A stretch of DNA of 64,000 bases from assembly GCA_030374805.1 (NCBI GenBank), contig JARGSG010000115.1, positions 1 to 64,000 on the forward strand. Reading direction: 5' to 3'. Below the pieces are notes generated by a model. That model did not search any database, was not told the origin of the DNA, and saw nothing but the letters and a program-made list of their open reading frames with translations. The number at the start of each line of letters is the position of its first letter. Positions within the stretch are counted from its first letter, which is position 1. The DNA is from Gracilaria gracilis. Lineage: Eukaryota; Rhodophyta; Florideophyceae; Gracilariales; Gracilariaceae. Position numbers and translations under genes: made by a program. Positions 11,495-23,359 of the stretch are shown one piece after another.

Positions 11495-12747
11495 ACCAAA
11501 CAGAAGGGTAGTCACTTTCCCGAAAAAACGCCAATTATCTTTCTAAACATTTTGCAACTCTGCAAAAACTGGTGGACGATCTAAACATTGACACCGCTAG
11601 GATGTTCAATCTGGATGAGCTGGATGCAACTCTGGACAATACAACAATAAGAATACAAACGAAAACGGGTATTAGCGCGACCTAGTTCACGAAACGTGCG
11701 TCTACAAGACTCTGCTTACGAAAACGGAGTGAAGATGATCTCAGTTTTTAGCGCCGAGATAGAAATTGGGCCGCCGCTATTCCTATTCAAGGGCAATAGA
11801 TTTCCAGTGCGAGTCTCGTGAGGAATAGAAGCCCAACATTTGAGACGCCGTTATGTAGTCTCCCCAGGTAAAAGCTGATGCGTTGTGCGGGACGGGGTGT
11901 CAGAGGTTGACAATGAGCTGCGTCATTTGTGACGGAAACTACGCCCTTGAGAGCGGAGAAACGTAAGTTGATACTGGTCTACGACGGATACAGAGCCCAT
12001 GTCAGCCTGTTCGTGTTAGAATTATTTTTGCAGAACGAAATAGAAGTGTACCCTTTATCTCTCCACTCCTCAAGAAAGACGCAGCCCTGTGAGGTTGCTA
12101 TGTTTGGGCCATTTAAGGGGGCGTTGAAGAAAATACGTTTGGACCGCATTGCGCTGGATCAGTACGAGAAGTTGGACATTTTCGACTAATACGCATTGCT
12201 CAAGCATGCTTACTATGATGCCTTTCCAAGTAAAAATATACACTCAGGGTTTCGAAGATCTGATGTATGGTCCATGGATAGCATGAAGGTTCTAAGCGTA
12301 CCCTGTCCAGAGAGTGCGGAGGATGGCTGTCGGATGCTCTCCGGACAAGAACTATTGAATCTATATGAAGCAAAGAGGAAGGAGGTCAGGAATGCTGTGT
12401 TGGGAAGCGACGCTGTCAGTGCAGAGTATGGTTTTATTGATACAACTAAAGGGTGTGTATTCACATCTCCAACTGCTTTCTGCCTAGCAAGGGAGAAAAT
12501 GGGTCATGAGAGGGCGAAACATGCGGCCCCAGAAGCTGAACGTAAGAGGAAGAACGTTGCCGCTGAGCATCGCCGCGTAGTCGCACTGTCAGAATCACGA
12601 ACGTTTCATCATGTACGTACTGTAGCGAGGGCAGGACTGAATGGAGAGACGGTGGAGCATTACTTTACCTCCTTTTGTTCTTCGGCACAGCGACGAGCTC
12701 ATGCTCGCATGCGGGCGATGTCAAAGAGGACTTTGTCGAGGGGTTAA
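11495..12747 (+). pseudogene. Remnant of a pogo-like (Tc1/mariner superfamily) DDE transposase
   Basis: Translating the + strand with frameshifts gives SLSRKNANYLSKHF, then LQKLVDDLNI and MFNLDE near 11600-11620 (first catalytic Asp region), then LILVYDGYRAHVS at 11962-12000 (second Asp), then QPCEVAMFGPFKGALKK near 12090-12130. The last corresponds to the QPLDVGVFGPLK-type block of pogo transposases. A downstream C-terminal part continues to 12747 after a stop at 12187. The typical third-Asp position reads Glu here. The segment between 11690 and 11930 is badly damaged. The remnant abuts the Gypsy 5' LTR. A second, separate pogo fragment is at 62158-62800. Confidence 0.75.
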
Positions 12748-12869
12748 TGATGTTTTGAACTCGATGCAAATCTACTGTTTCAGTTTATCGAATAAAAGCT
12801 CATTCGCTGTGCCAAATGTGTTACTCGTCCGATCTTTTGCCACTTCGGGTACTATTATGAGGCACCTAC

Positions 12870-13664
12870 TGTAGAGCAACGCCATTCGTGGTACTTTGCC
12901 GTTTTCACGAGACATATATACCTCATCAGTGATGGTAGCACCTTGCGCTCTATATTAGGAGATATTGGACCCTTCGTACAGGAAGGTGGCATCCAAACTG
13001 GACCTAGGCACCCTTGGTAAAATGAGTACAAATAATACACGTGTGCGTGTGCCTGGCACCCGTCGTAGGGGAATTTTTAGATATAATTTACTTTATTTAG
13101 TGCAGACCTTACAGTCGGATGGCCGATGCCACAGTATATGACTTGGTGATCTCGGGCCATCCCGGTGAAGTAAACGCTAACAAGCGAGTGTTCAGCTCTG
13201 ACTCAGGAACCCCTGGTACTCGGTAAACTCTTCGCGGAGAGCCGACTCTTTGCGCAGGACTAGTCACCCCCCTCGTGGAGCTTTCAGCACGCCCACCGTC
13301 AGTGTGTCCTTTTAATCACGTGTGTGTTTGTGTTCTTCGCCCGTATTGTACAGGTATCGCTCCCACGCATACCGGTATCGCCCTTTTTGTCTTGCCTTGG
13401 CCTTGATCGCGGCCTTGCCAGTCGCGGTCCGTGTCCCCGCTACCGTGTGCCCCCGTCCCACTTCTGTGACCTTATCACTGACTCCCTCGCCGTATAGATT
13501 CAACTTCTTGGTTTCTACGCCTGTTCGCTCGTCGAGACTGAGTCCCGGTCTTACACCCGGCTAGGGCCCTCAATACAGATGGTTCCGTTTGCCGCGCTAA
13601 CCTTTCTAGAGGAAGGCCCCGAACACCTTCGTGTGTCTTCTTCCTGTCAGGGGTTTGCATCACA
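12870..13664 (+). repeat. 5' LTR of the Gypsy element
   Basis: The repeat starts TGTAGAGCAACGCC and ends TTTGCATCACA, giving the usual TG...CA ends. It matches 31590-32385 almost base for base along its full ~795 bp, with scattered substitutions. Shared landmarks are GGATGGCCGATGCCACAG and TCGGTAAACTCTTCGCGGAG. Confidence 0.95.
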
Positions 13665-13956
13665 AATTGGTCTCCCGACCTAGAAGTCGAATTCCCATCT
13701 TTCTCTAGATTGGTCAGTTGAGAAACTGGCTTTCCGACTTCAATGTCGTGTGTGGACTCAGAAGCTATCTGGCTAGAGCGCATTTGACCGATAAGAACGT
13801 GTTATCGATCGTCTGTTCTGCGCCAACTGGATTGGATATTACAAAGTATCGACTGGTTGTTGATACCCCTGTTGAGTGGAGGACACTGATTTGAGGTTAA
13901 TTTGTTTCGTTGCAAGGACTGTTCCAGTTCCTGGTTTACTGTTTCCTCGGAAGACG
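13665..13956 (+). promoter_or_regulatory. Primer-binding site and untranslated leader
   Basis: Just after the LTR the sequence reads AATTGGTCTCCCGACC. The TGG a few bases from the LTR is where the primer tRNA 3' end (CCA) normally pairs in Gypsy elements. The specific tRNA was not determined. The rest, to the first likely gag codon at 13957, is leader with no other recognised feature. Confidence 0.55.
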
Positions 13957-15996
13957 ATGGGATCCGGCAAGAGGTCGAGCCCGTCTAAGCCGAGATCAGT
14001 GGGCGCGGCCCTCCCCCCAAGTTCGCGGTCTGTACCCGAAATCCCGGAGGACTCACGGAAACCCGGAGCCAAGAAGCTTTCCGCCCCGTCATCGGCACCT
14101 CCAGTTGCTGTTCCGCCCGGTGCTCCGCCAAGGAGCTCCGTTCCCGCCATTGCGGATGCTGGTGCGCTCGTTGCCGAGTTGGAACCACAGGTGAGAACCC
14201 TGGATGCCCAGTCCTCTTTAAAGCAGAGTTCCCGCGCTGCCCTCGCCAGCGAGGTCGATGCTCTTTGTATGAAAGTGGACGACGCTCTTATTGGAGGTGC
14301 ATCAGAAGATCTACGTACTCCACGGAGGGATGTGAACTCTCTCTTGGAGGCCTTAACCGGTTACTCTGGCTTTACAAAGGACGTGGATGTGAAATTTAAT
14401 CGCATCCTGGCCGTCTCGAGACGTTGGAATCGGCCCTCATGGAGGACGAACCAGCCGTGCAAGCGAAGGTGGAATGTTCACACCCTGAACGCCGTCGCGA
14501 GAGCGGAAAGAAGCACCCCAAGAAGAGGGAGCAGAACGACTACGACTCGGGTTCGTCCCGCTCATGGGTTCACTCGAACCGCTTAGCGGGCTCATACTCA
14601 TCGAATTCGTCACATGCCGGTGAGCATCATGCCCGTTTGGCCCATTCGCGCCGCTCGGACGCCACCCGTAATGAGAATCGGACCAGACAGAAGGGGAGAA
14701 AGCACTCTGGTTTAGAAGAACTGAGGCCTACCAACCCCTCGTATAAGAGGCTTTTATCTTACCGGTACTACCGTTAGGCAGATCCCAGCTTAAATCGCAC
14801 ACCCCGCGGTACGGGAAAGGTGAAGGACTACATCAAGAGAATGGCTTTGTCGTTCCGTGACCAGTATTTCAGTGGGGAAGACCCATTTTCGTGTTGGATT
14901 TCTTGTCCCGATTTGTTCAGGAGGCAAACATTCTCTGCATGAGTGAGGGCCAGGCTTACATAGCCCTACCGTATTTCTTACCTGGGCTCACTGAGGATCA
15001 ATTCAACTCTGTCAGAGGTTCATCACGCGCCTCGGAAGGAGGGGTCACTTGTTGGCTAGAAGCTTTTCAATATCTCCTACGCTCGTATGCTACGGGAACC
15101 GCCATTCAAGAGGGTATCCTCGCGTTACGTGACACGAGATAACGCCCAAAAGAAACGAAAACTGAGTTTTCAGTTCGACAGAATAAGGCATTCTACTGCA
15201 GTGGCAATGTTTACACCACTAGCGAGCGTTGCACGATGTTTATCGACGGATTGGATCCGGCTATTCACACGCTTGTCTCTCAAAAACGTGAGGACAGACG
15301 GAAGGTTACTTACCTTGGACTGGTACAGTACGCGAAAGCAAAAAGAGACGCTCTAAGGCATCGCTCCGGACACCGGGTTAAATCCAAGGCCTTACACCTT
15401 GAGGCCGCCCCGTCGTCGTTTTCTATACTACCGCAAGCGTACACTCGTCAGGAGGTTGATAACCTGCACTTGGCCTACGGTGAATTCGGTTCAATCTCGA
15501 CAACGGAATTGCCGACGACCACGGAGCCCTCGTTGCAAGAGGATGACCAACTGCTCTATGCAGATCGTCCCCAAGTTCGTGGTCCGCGAATCCCGTTCGC
15601 TGGAAATCGTTACCAGAGGCCTGGATGGAAGAACCCGCGTGTGGTGGAGTTTCAAAACAACTGGAATGCCGAGGTATTCCGGAAACTGATCTGTTTCTTT
15701 GCTACAACCATGGACATGCGTCTCCGAATTGTGTCCTCACGATGAGAGAGATGCCCAAAGTTGTGGTGAACTACGAAGCATTAACTCCGGAAGAACAGGC
15801 CTCAGTGCCCGTTACCGCGTATTTGCGTGCTAAGACTCAGTTCCCTCGCACGCTAACACCGATTCAAATTGCTGAGATGCGTCACTCTGGTTCTTTCCAG
15901 GTCAATGTTCCTCCCGTTGCACCGGTTTTGCCAACGCTGCTGAGGATCGTTCTGCTGCTGCTCTACAAGGTACTACCCAGACACCTGAGGCGCTGA
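13957..15996 (+). pseudogene. gag: Gag polyprotein, frameshifted
   Basis: The start at 13957 (MGSGKRSS) opens a Pro/Ser-rich N-terminus. Frames then shift through a basic His/Arg/Ser stretch (14424-14777), a helical capsid-like segment (DYIKRMALSFRDQYF near 14830, ALPYFLPGLTEDQF near 14965, MFIDGLDPAIHTLV near 15236), and a C-terminal part. Near 15700-15730 the frame reads CYNHGHASPNC, a compact or mutated CCHC zinc knuckle in which the second Cys position appears to be His. The downstream frame closes at 15996. At least four frameshifts (near 14420, 14790, 15140 and 15690) mean it is not functional as read. Confidence 0.75.
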
Positions 15997-16068
15997 AAGC
16001 TATTTCCGTTAGAACTGATACCACTCAGTTAAACTGAGTGCGGAGTTTCAATTGGAGAGGCGCCCGAG

Positions 16069-17030
16069 TTGAGGCCCAAGGCACCCGAGGCGTCACTGCC
16101 TCGCTCCCTGGTCAAGATCATATCAATGAACAAGGCTACCACAAACGTGGCCTCAACCACTCTTGGTGTGTTACGTCGCCCATGGAGACGGTACAGGAAC
16201 AACCGGATCCCGGACCGAGTCATGGTTATGACCAAGAGGAACTACAAAGTTTTTGCAGATCTTGGCCTCTCCACCCAGTATATGGTGCGTCATCTGTCTA
16301 TACTAGGCACAGGTGCAGGCCCAACTTCATCGTTGAATTAATATGACCATCAGAGTTGCGTTAGACTGTGCGTCAAGGACCCGTCATGGACGTTGCAGAT
16401 GCTAACAACAACCCGTTAAGAACGGCTGGTATGGTTTCTCTCGTTGTACGGATTGGTCACTGTGTTCTACAGCTCAAATTTGTCGTCTGTGAGACGCTGG
16501 CTGCACCCATCATATTGGGATATGACTTCTGCGACCGCTTTGTCGAAGCGATTCGACCGCCGAAACGCGTGGTTGAGATGGAAGATGGTTCGGTGGTGCC
16601 GATTGTACGCCGCTCTATCAGGCCTTCCTCAGCTAAGTTGGTACCACTCCCTGTCCCCTTACAAGGCTCATCCCCACCAAAGAAATCACCGAAATTTCGG
16701 GTCGCACGACCAGTGTCCATTCCATCTGAATCCCTGGTATGGGTGAACATTACCGCTGCTCCGCGTGGATTGGGGGTTGTTCAACCGCTCCTCTCAATAC
16801 ATGAGAAACACCAAATCGCTTTAGCGAATGCAATGGTTCACATTTCTAATGAATCCCTCTTTCAGGTCCTCATTGCCAACTTTGGAACGAATCCACAGTA
16901 TCTGGTGAAAAACCAAGTCATCGGTACTGTACTTCCGCACCCAACGGCATTAATCCCCACCACAGTGTCAGCCGCCGAAGTCTTTGGGATTATCGAACCA
17001 TCAAGCGATGCTTCTCACCCTAAGGAGTAG
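16069..17030 (+). pseudogene. Aspartic protease region of the Gypsy Pol
   Basis: The protease core reads SILGTGAGPTSS around 16297-16335, where Gypsy proteases have (L/I)DTGA; the catalytic Asp codon (16306-16308) is GGC, Gly. After a stop near 16341 the same domain continues from 16368 with DANNNPLRTAGMV, and has the typical C-terminal signature IILGYDF near 16510. The remaining part of 16368-17030 is a linker toward RT with a PRGLGVVQP stretch. Retroviral-type aspartic proteases act as dimers with one Asp per subunit, so the substitution should abolish activity. Confidence 0.75.
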
Positions 17031-17075
17031 GAGAACGGTACAATTCCGCTCTTAGAGCCTGGCAACACGAAAGAT

Positions 17076-18628
17076 TTGGAATTGAAGACCGTGCCAACGA
17101 GCTACGATAGGCTCGACCCTGTGAAGGAATTAGAAGAGTTGGACCTCGGACACGTTCTGGAGTCACAGCGCGAGAAGTTGCGAGACATGTTGCGCGAGTT
17201 CATAGATATGTGGGATCGATCTCTTGGAGATGTTTTTACCACGGAACACCGGATTGATTGGTTTCCCGATTCGAAACCGGTTGCTCAGGACCTTTATAGG
17301 GCAGGCCCAAGGGCACGGGAAGAAGAACACATTTAAGTGAACAAGATGCTCCGCCCAGGCGTGACTGGGCCGGCTCAGTCACCGTGGGCATCTCCAGTTG
17401 TATTGGCTCCGAAACCGGATAGGTCCTAACGTTATTGTATTGACTATAGGCGTCTCAATGCAGTCATCATGAAAGACGTGTATCCATACCTCGTATGGAC
17501 GAGTACATCGACTCGCTCGGGGAGGCAACCGTATTCTCCCCATTGGATGCGAACTGGGAATACTGGCAAGTACTCATTCGACCGGAAGACCGAGATAAGA
17601 CGGCATTTGTATGCCACTAAGGACTGTACTGCTTTAGGCGTATGCCCTTCGGCTTAATGAATGCACCCGCTACCTTTCAGCGTACCTTGGATATACTCTT
17701 TGCTCGTTTTAAATGGCGGAGCTGTCTCGTCTATCTCGACGATATCATAGTCTTCTCAAACAATCTGGACGATCAACTCGAGCATGTTCGTGAGATCACA
17801 ACAACGCTTCGTGATGCAGGAGTAACGCTCAAGTTGAGAAAGTGCGAATTCTTCACCACATCGGTTAAGTACCTGTGTCATATCATACGTTCAGGGTGGC
17901 TACTAATCGAGCAAGCACGGGTGAAGTCACTCAAGGAGGCAAAGCACCCCACAATTCAGACCGAGCTACGGTCCTTCTTTGGATTGTGCAACGTCTACCG
18001 ACGGTTCATTCCTGGCTTCGCAAAGATCGCGGGACCCCTCAATGAACTTCTTCGGAAAGGACAGCCACCAAAACTGGACCCCCTTATACCCGCGCGAGCG
18101 GAAGCCTTCGACTCTCTCAAGGAGACAGTAACCTCAGCACCGATCTTATCGTTGCCAAAGAATGGACTACCTTACACCGTAGATATGGACTTGAATGCCT
18201 ACTAAATCGGTTGTGCTTTGTTTCAAACGACACCCGATGGGGAACGGAAACCAATTGGTTATTGGTCCAGGACACTCAACGTCCATGAACGGAACTATTC
18301 GGTATCAGAAAAGGAATGTCTCACCATGGTATGGGCCCTTCAGACACTACGTCCATATCTAATGGGTACCCACTTCACCGTTAACACGGATCACTCCGCG
18401 TTACGTTGGCTCATGTACATCACGGAACCATCCGGTAGCTTGATGCGTTGGCGTCTTCGGTTGGCCGAGTTCTATTATGAAGTCACCTATATAAAAAGTC
18501 TTAATACCCAAGCGGGCGCCCTCTTACGTCTAGGAACGGAAGGCGAAGCCCTACCCGTCGATGACGATGATGAAGATATACCGTTCTTTTTCCTTGAGGA
18601 GGATGACGTGGAATACAACCTGATATGA
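17076..18628 (+). pseudogene. Reverse transcriptase and RNase H of the Gypsy Pol
   Basis: The order is FTTEHRID (about 17235), SPWASPVVLAPKP near 17380, CIDYRRLNAVI near 17440, FSPLDANWEYWQV near 17535 (first catalytic Asp), MPFGLMNAPATFQ at 17642, and YLDD at 17732-17743, the RT active site. It is followed by FFGLCNVYRRFIPGF near 17970. RNase H begins around 18180 with VDMDLNAY and has SEKECL near 18310 and NTDHSALRWL near 18380. Stops or shifts occur near 17336, 17430, 17490-17640 and 18205. Motifs and order are typical for Ty3/Gypsy. Confidence 0.9.
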
Positions 18629-18878
18629 GATGCCATCTGTGACAGTATTCTCGTCGCTAATGATAGCGACGCGGATCCCGGTTCATTCATCCTAATCACC
18701 CCAACCCCGAAGAGATGATTCTTGAGCAATTCGGTGACCCGTTTTGTGCAAAGACACGCGCCCAATTGAATGGTGATGCAAACATTCCTTTCGGAGTTAA
18801 CAATCAAGGTTACTTGGTTAGGACTGTTAATCTTTCCCACAAATTGTGGTTCCCCACTCGTTACAGTCGAGAGTGCTG

Positions 18879-19952
18879 CATCTCTCTCACTTTTCAAAAG
18901 TGTCTTCTCACCCTGGTGCTAGGAAACTGTACACGACACTGCGTCGGGACGTCTACCGGCCTGCATTGGCGCTAGATTGCTACTCCACCGTCAGGACGTG
19001 TACGTAATATGCTCGTGAATGCGTTAAACTCGACCGTCATGCGAAGAAATTAACACTGTTCCCGGCACGGGCCCCCCTTGGGTTTGTTGCCATCGATATA
19101 CTCGGAGAGTTCGTCCGGACGTCCGGTAGAAACAAGTATGTGCTCGCCGTTACAGATAGGTTTTCTAAACTCGTCCGGACTGTACCAATTAAAAAGATTA
19201 ACGCACGAACAGTAGCTGAAGCGTTTGTCCGACATTAGGCACTCGTCTACGGTCCTCCGGCTAATCTTCTTTCCGATAATGGCCCGCAGTTTGCAGCGCG
19301 TTTCTTCCAGAATTTCTGTAGGATACTCGAGTTGAAAAATCTGTTCACAACTACATACCATCCCCAATGCAATGGGCAAGTGGAACGGTTCAACCGAACA
19401 TTTTCAGCCGCACTGCGTGCGCATACTGTTTAACACCCCAAAACATGAGACTTGTATACGGATACCGTAACTTCCGCGTACAACACCCAAGTACACAGAG
19501 TTACTGGGTTATCACCATTTGAGCTGGTATTGTCACGTACACCGCCGCCTGTGGCGATTGAGTCACATTCGACGTTGGACAAGCACCCGTCACCGGTCGA
19601 TCATTACCTCAGTTCGAAAACGTGGCTCACAACGATGGTTCCATTTGCTAAGTCATCAATGGCAAAGGCACAACACGCTTACAAGCGGAACTTTGATGCC
19701 AGGATCCGTTGGCCACTACCCTCGCTGGAGGAAGGACAGTTCGCCTTTGTAAGGAAAGAGTCTTATAACCCCGAGAAGGAGAAACGTCACAAGCTCTCAC
19801 CAATTGTGGATGGCCCGTATAAGATAATTTCTGTGGGCCCAGACACAGTTGTACTGGAAGTCGATGACCGCCACGAGCGCTTTTCCCGCGACCGCGTTGT
19901 ACAGGACCCAGTCAAGGAAGTACCCACGCAGCGTGGAGAACAAGTTCAATAG
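18879..19952 (+). pseudogene. Integrase of the Gypsy Pol with GPY-like module
   Basis: A zinc-binding N-terminal stretch (HLSHFSKVSSHPG, then two Cys further on) precedes a catalytic core with all three acidic residues. They are Asp at 19095 (VAIDILG), Asp at 19275 (SDNGPQF) and Glu at 19383 (GQVERFNRTF). A TAG at 19236 interrupts the core and another stop lies near 19432. The C-terminal part from 19452 is open to 19952 and includes HKLSPIVDGPYKIISV, matching the GPY/F module found in chromovirus integrases. The frame ends just before the chromodomain-containing extension. Confidence 0.9.
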
Positions 19953-21341
19953 GAACAAGACCTCCCACACGAGGATATGGCATTCCTTTCAGCTGGTGTT
20001 CCCCAACGTGCACGTGGATTGTCCGAAATCCTGGCTTTGTCGTCGTCAACAACCGAGCCTTCACGCTCGAGACCTCTCATTCGCCCCCGTTTTACAGCGC
20101 CTATTACACCGCAGCAAGACGTGATTTCACCGTTTGTCCCTCCACCTAAGGAGAGGGAGGAGAACGACACCCTTGGTGGAAAGAAAGTTCCGGTGTCGCG
20201 ACCGTCGTCTGATACTCGTGATATACGGAACGCCGATGATATGAATGTACATATCGGCCGTGTCCAGGACGGAGCCGTTCAGGATACCCCAATCGCTGGG
20301 TCTGAAAGCCCGCAATTGAGTATGGACATCGCGAAGACAGCCCCCCTTCTGCAGAGGACAGAAGTCTTGTTTACGAGGGTATCTGGACAAGATTTTACAT
20401 CAGCTTACTGGTATTGCTCACCCTGCCGGGAATATGTCGCCAGATAGTACACCCAATAGGTTGTCTGTCGACCGCTTTCGCGAAGCTCCCTCGGCATAGC
20501 CAGCCACCGACCTCCCATCGCCGCTTGATAAAACGAAGAACGCGGAAGTCACAGTGGATCCCGTTACAGTAAGTCCCTTCGCAAAGGAAGACTTGGTACA
20601 CGGTAGAGCGGATAATTCTCACCCCAGCACGGTTTTTGTCATTAAGCCGACCACCCCGCGCTCGAGAAGTTCACCCTCTACCGTCATGAAGGCTCCTACC
20701 AACATAACTGGAAGTCAGGCACTCAGGAAGAGACGACTGAACTGCTCCCCAAAGGGGTCGGACACACACACGCACTGCGCGCCCTGTCACGTGACGAGCG
20801 CCGTGCACCACTCGATGGGAATTTGGATTCGCCAAGCGAGGGCACACGTGAACCGGCACGTGCCGTGGAAATTAAAACGCCTCCCCGCCAACCGTTTTCA
20901 ATGAGAGAACGAGATCGCACACGCAAGCTCGCGGAGCTCCCTCTCGTATCTGAGGATACCGACCCGCCCCAACGGATGTCTGATGCTCCAACAACTCATC
21001 CGTGCACAGCCATTCCGCCGATGGCGTTTGATCCGCACGAACCGGAGACCGGAGTACGGTACACGATTCCGTCGGAACATGCCATCCCCGCCGGGGGAGG
21101 TGACGAAGATCGGAGTGTCTATCCGAAGGAATTCGTAATCGACCACATCGTGGGACACAGCTAACACCGGAAGGGTTCCATCCAATAACAGGTACGCTGG
21201 TACGAGTACCCGCTGTCTGCGGACACGGAAGAACCGGTTGCGCACCTGCCCGGATCCAAAATCGTACAGTACCATCGTCGTACTAAAACGGGATTACCGG
21301 CCACGCTCCACCGTGCCCTTGTGGGTTTGCTTCCGCCGTAG
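19953..21341 (+). pseudogene. Post-integrase extension ending in a chromodomain
   Basis: Frames from 19977 to 21164 encode a Pro/Ser/charged linker with no recognised fold. At the end, EFVIDHIVGHS near 21129 is followed after two stops (near 21162 and 21186) by VRWYEYPLSADTEEPVAHLPGS and KIVQYHRRT. This matches a chromodomain: a start like VE(K)ILDHR, then (Y)LVKWxGY...NTWEPxxxL, then a C-terminal helix. Chromodomains at the integrase C-terminus direct insertion into particular chromatin in chromoviruses. The unusually long linker of about 1.1 kb between GPY and chromodomain is a peculiarity. The two stops show this copy is dead. Confidence 0.7.
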
Positions 21342-21368
21342 CGATGTGGCTCCCCTAAGGAGGACGCG

Positions 21369-21545
21369 GTAAGAAGAGAAGATGAAGTACCTCACGAAGA
21401 TAAAATCACGGTACCCTTGGGAAGAAGGATGAAGCACTTGAAAAGAGGATAGAAGAGAAGAAGAAGCCTCAAGAAGAGAAGATGGAGCCTCAAGAAGAGA
21501 AGATGAAGCCTCAAGAAGAGAAGAAGAAGATTTTTCCTGAATAGT
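21369..21545 (+). repeat. GAAGAG-rich simple repeat
   Basis: This is a purine-rich microsatellite-like stretch built from AAGAAGAGAAGATG and GCCTCAAGAAGAGAAG units. Three clear copies lie at 21465-21525. It follows the chromodomain and resembles a long polypurine region, although the likely priming tract for the 3' LTR is at 31546-31589. Confidence 0.7.
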
Positions 21546-21651
21546 CAGAGTTTAATCAGCCATGCTGAAGAAGGGTTTGGGTAAGGATATCTATATTGTA
21601 TCCGCTAGCCGGACTACAACAGCCAAGTTAGACTTGGGTCATTTCGTGAAG

Positions 21652-23359
21652 TCACAACGACGGGCCACTGACACCCTGTGATCCATGAGGGTTACCGGTC
21701 ATCAGCTGCAGAAGCAAGGCATCCCGCATTTGCGCAAGGTCCACGGCGGTTTCCGTGCCGGTCAACTCCGCTTCCCGAAAGAACTCGGTGATGACCGCCG
21801 CACGGCTGGCACCGCACCCACCCGCAGACGACTGCCCGACAATCAGAGAAACTGCGCTCGCACTTGTGCTCGCGCTACACACATGGGATTCCACCGCCTG
21901 TGGTGTTGCCTTGGTGGCCTCCGTCAGACGACCCGCTCCGTTATGAGTGGAGCCCGTTGGTTGACCAACTCTGGAAGGTACCACGCCCGAGCTCGGAGCA
22001 TTACTCGGATGACCCGAAGTAGTCACGGAAGCAACCGGTGCAGAGTACGCCGCATGGCCACTCCTCTCGGCAGGAGGAAGGCCGGTACCACCACTGGTGC
22101 AACCGAGCCCAATCGCTTGCAGCACCATTGGTTCGACTTCGTCGGGTGGTGCCACACCGCTCTGCGGATCATCATCCACCATGGGATCCCCGTCTTCGTA
22201 CGGATGAAAGTAACCATATCTGATGATATACCCTCTCGGATGACCGTGTGGCACCATCCTTTCGGCATCCCGGAGAGCCGTGGCCTGCACTTTACTGATG
22301 AAGAACTGTTCCCACGGATCGTAGGAAACGTAATCACCCGCCAACGGTGTTCGGAGTCTCGGAGACCGGTCAAAAGGATTGTTACCATTTTGGCGGCGAG
22401 TCCATTGGAGGGATACCGCGTTCCAGTCGACCTGGTCTACCGCATCTAACAGGGAGAGTACCTCCTAGTAGTTCCCAGCATCTTCCAGCACTAGGGAGAG
22501 ATCCAAATCACGGATTCCGGTACGAACCCTCGGAGGAAGGAACCACAGTCGATACTGGTCGTACGCTTCAAAAAGGAGATACGCCGGTGGCGTGCAACCC
22601 ATTCCGTTACGACAACCGACTACCACCCGGAGTACGGATTGTTGCGGATTCTGCTACCAATGTAGGTGATGCTGGGAGGGAGCTCAATGTAGCACCCACG
22701 GCAAGCCTCGTAGAAGAACCAAAGTTTCGGTAGAGGAACGTGATGTTCACGCATATACTGCGCTCGGATTCGCTCAGCCTCCATGTTTTGATACTGTATC
22801 ATGCACCCGAGTCGGGATTGCGCCCGACGCTCGAAGCGGATCATCTGCAGGATCGTTGAGCTCGGGAAACGACGGAGGTACTGGAACTCAGCTCTCAAAA
22901 GAGGACGTATCAAGCACAAGTAATCTTGGTTGACCTGGACTGGCCCACCCCGTTCCTGGATGGGCGGCGCAAGTTCCGCTAAGCGGTCACCATAGCCAAT
23001 CTCGCCTTTTGTGCGGAAGAATGCGACAGCGAAATGGTAGTCCTCCGGGACCTGGCACTCTCACGGCGTTCGGTCTAACCGCTGATACGCGAGTCGGATC
23101 ATCTCCACTTGAGCCTAGGCGTTGCCCTCGCCACGCTGGCGGACAAACACGTGCGCAGGCACGGCAAGGCGACTCCTCCAGTCGAAGGACATCGTCACCC
23201 AAATATGGAGATCACCAGGAAGAAGCCCGTTTCTATCAGCATACGGCTCGATGAGCGCCTCATTTTGCACCTGAGTTGGGTGAAACCACGGAGCGCTCCG
23301 ATATCTGGCCGGCTCGACCCGCGGATCGATCGCGACCAACTCTTCATAATATGGCCCCG
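21652..23359 (-). pseudogene. Antisense ORF of the Gypsy element, C-terminal part
   Basis: Read on the minus strand from 23359, the sequence gives ELVAIDPRVEPARYRSAPWF, WVTMSFDWRSRLAVPAHVFV, FFRTKGEIGYGDRLAEL, LLRAEFQYLRRFPSST, LWFFYEACRGCYIELPPS and, from 22344, MAGDYVSYDPWEQFFISKVQ. It continues into a Ser/Thr/Gly-rich tail ending at 21652. I do not recognise the family. It lies between the chromodomain and the 3' LTR in opposite orientation to gag-pol. Its N-terminus continues across the inserted element II at 31210-31377. It could be an extra antisense gene of the retroelement or a captured gene. A few frameshifts are present. Confidence 0.55.

Noticed and set aside
21685-22449. 254-codon plus-strand ORF
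   Set aside because: It lies opposite the antisense Gypsy ORF, whose minus frame has more natural composition and continues on both sides.
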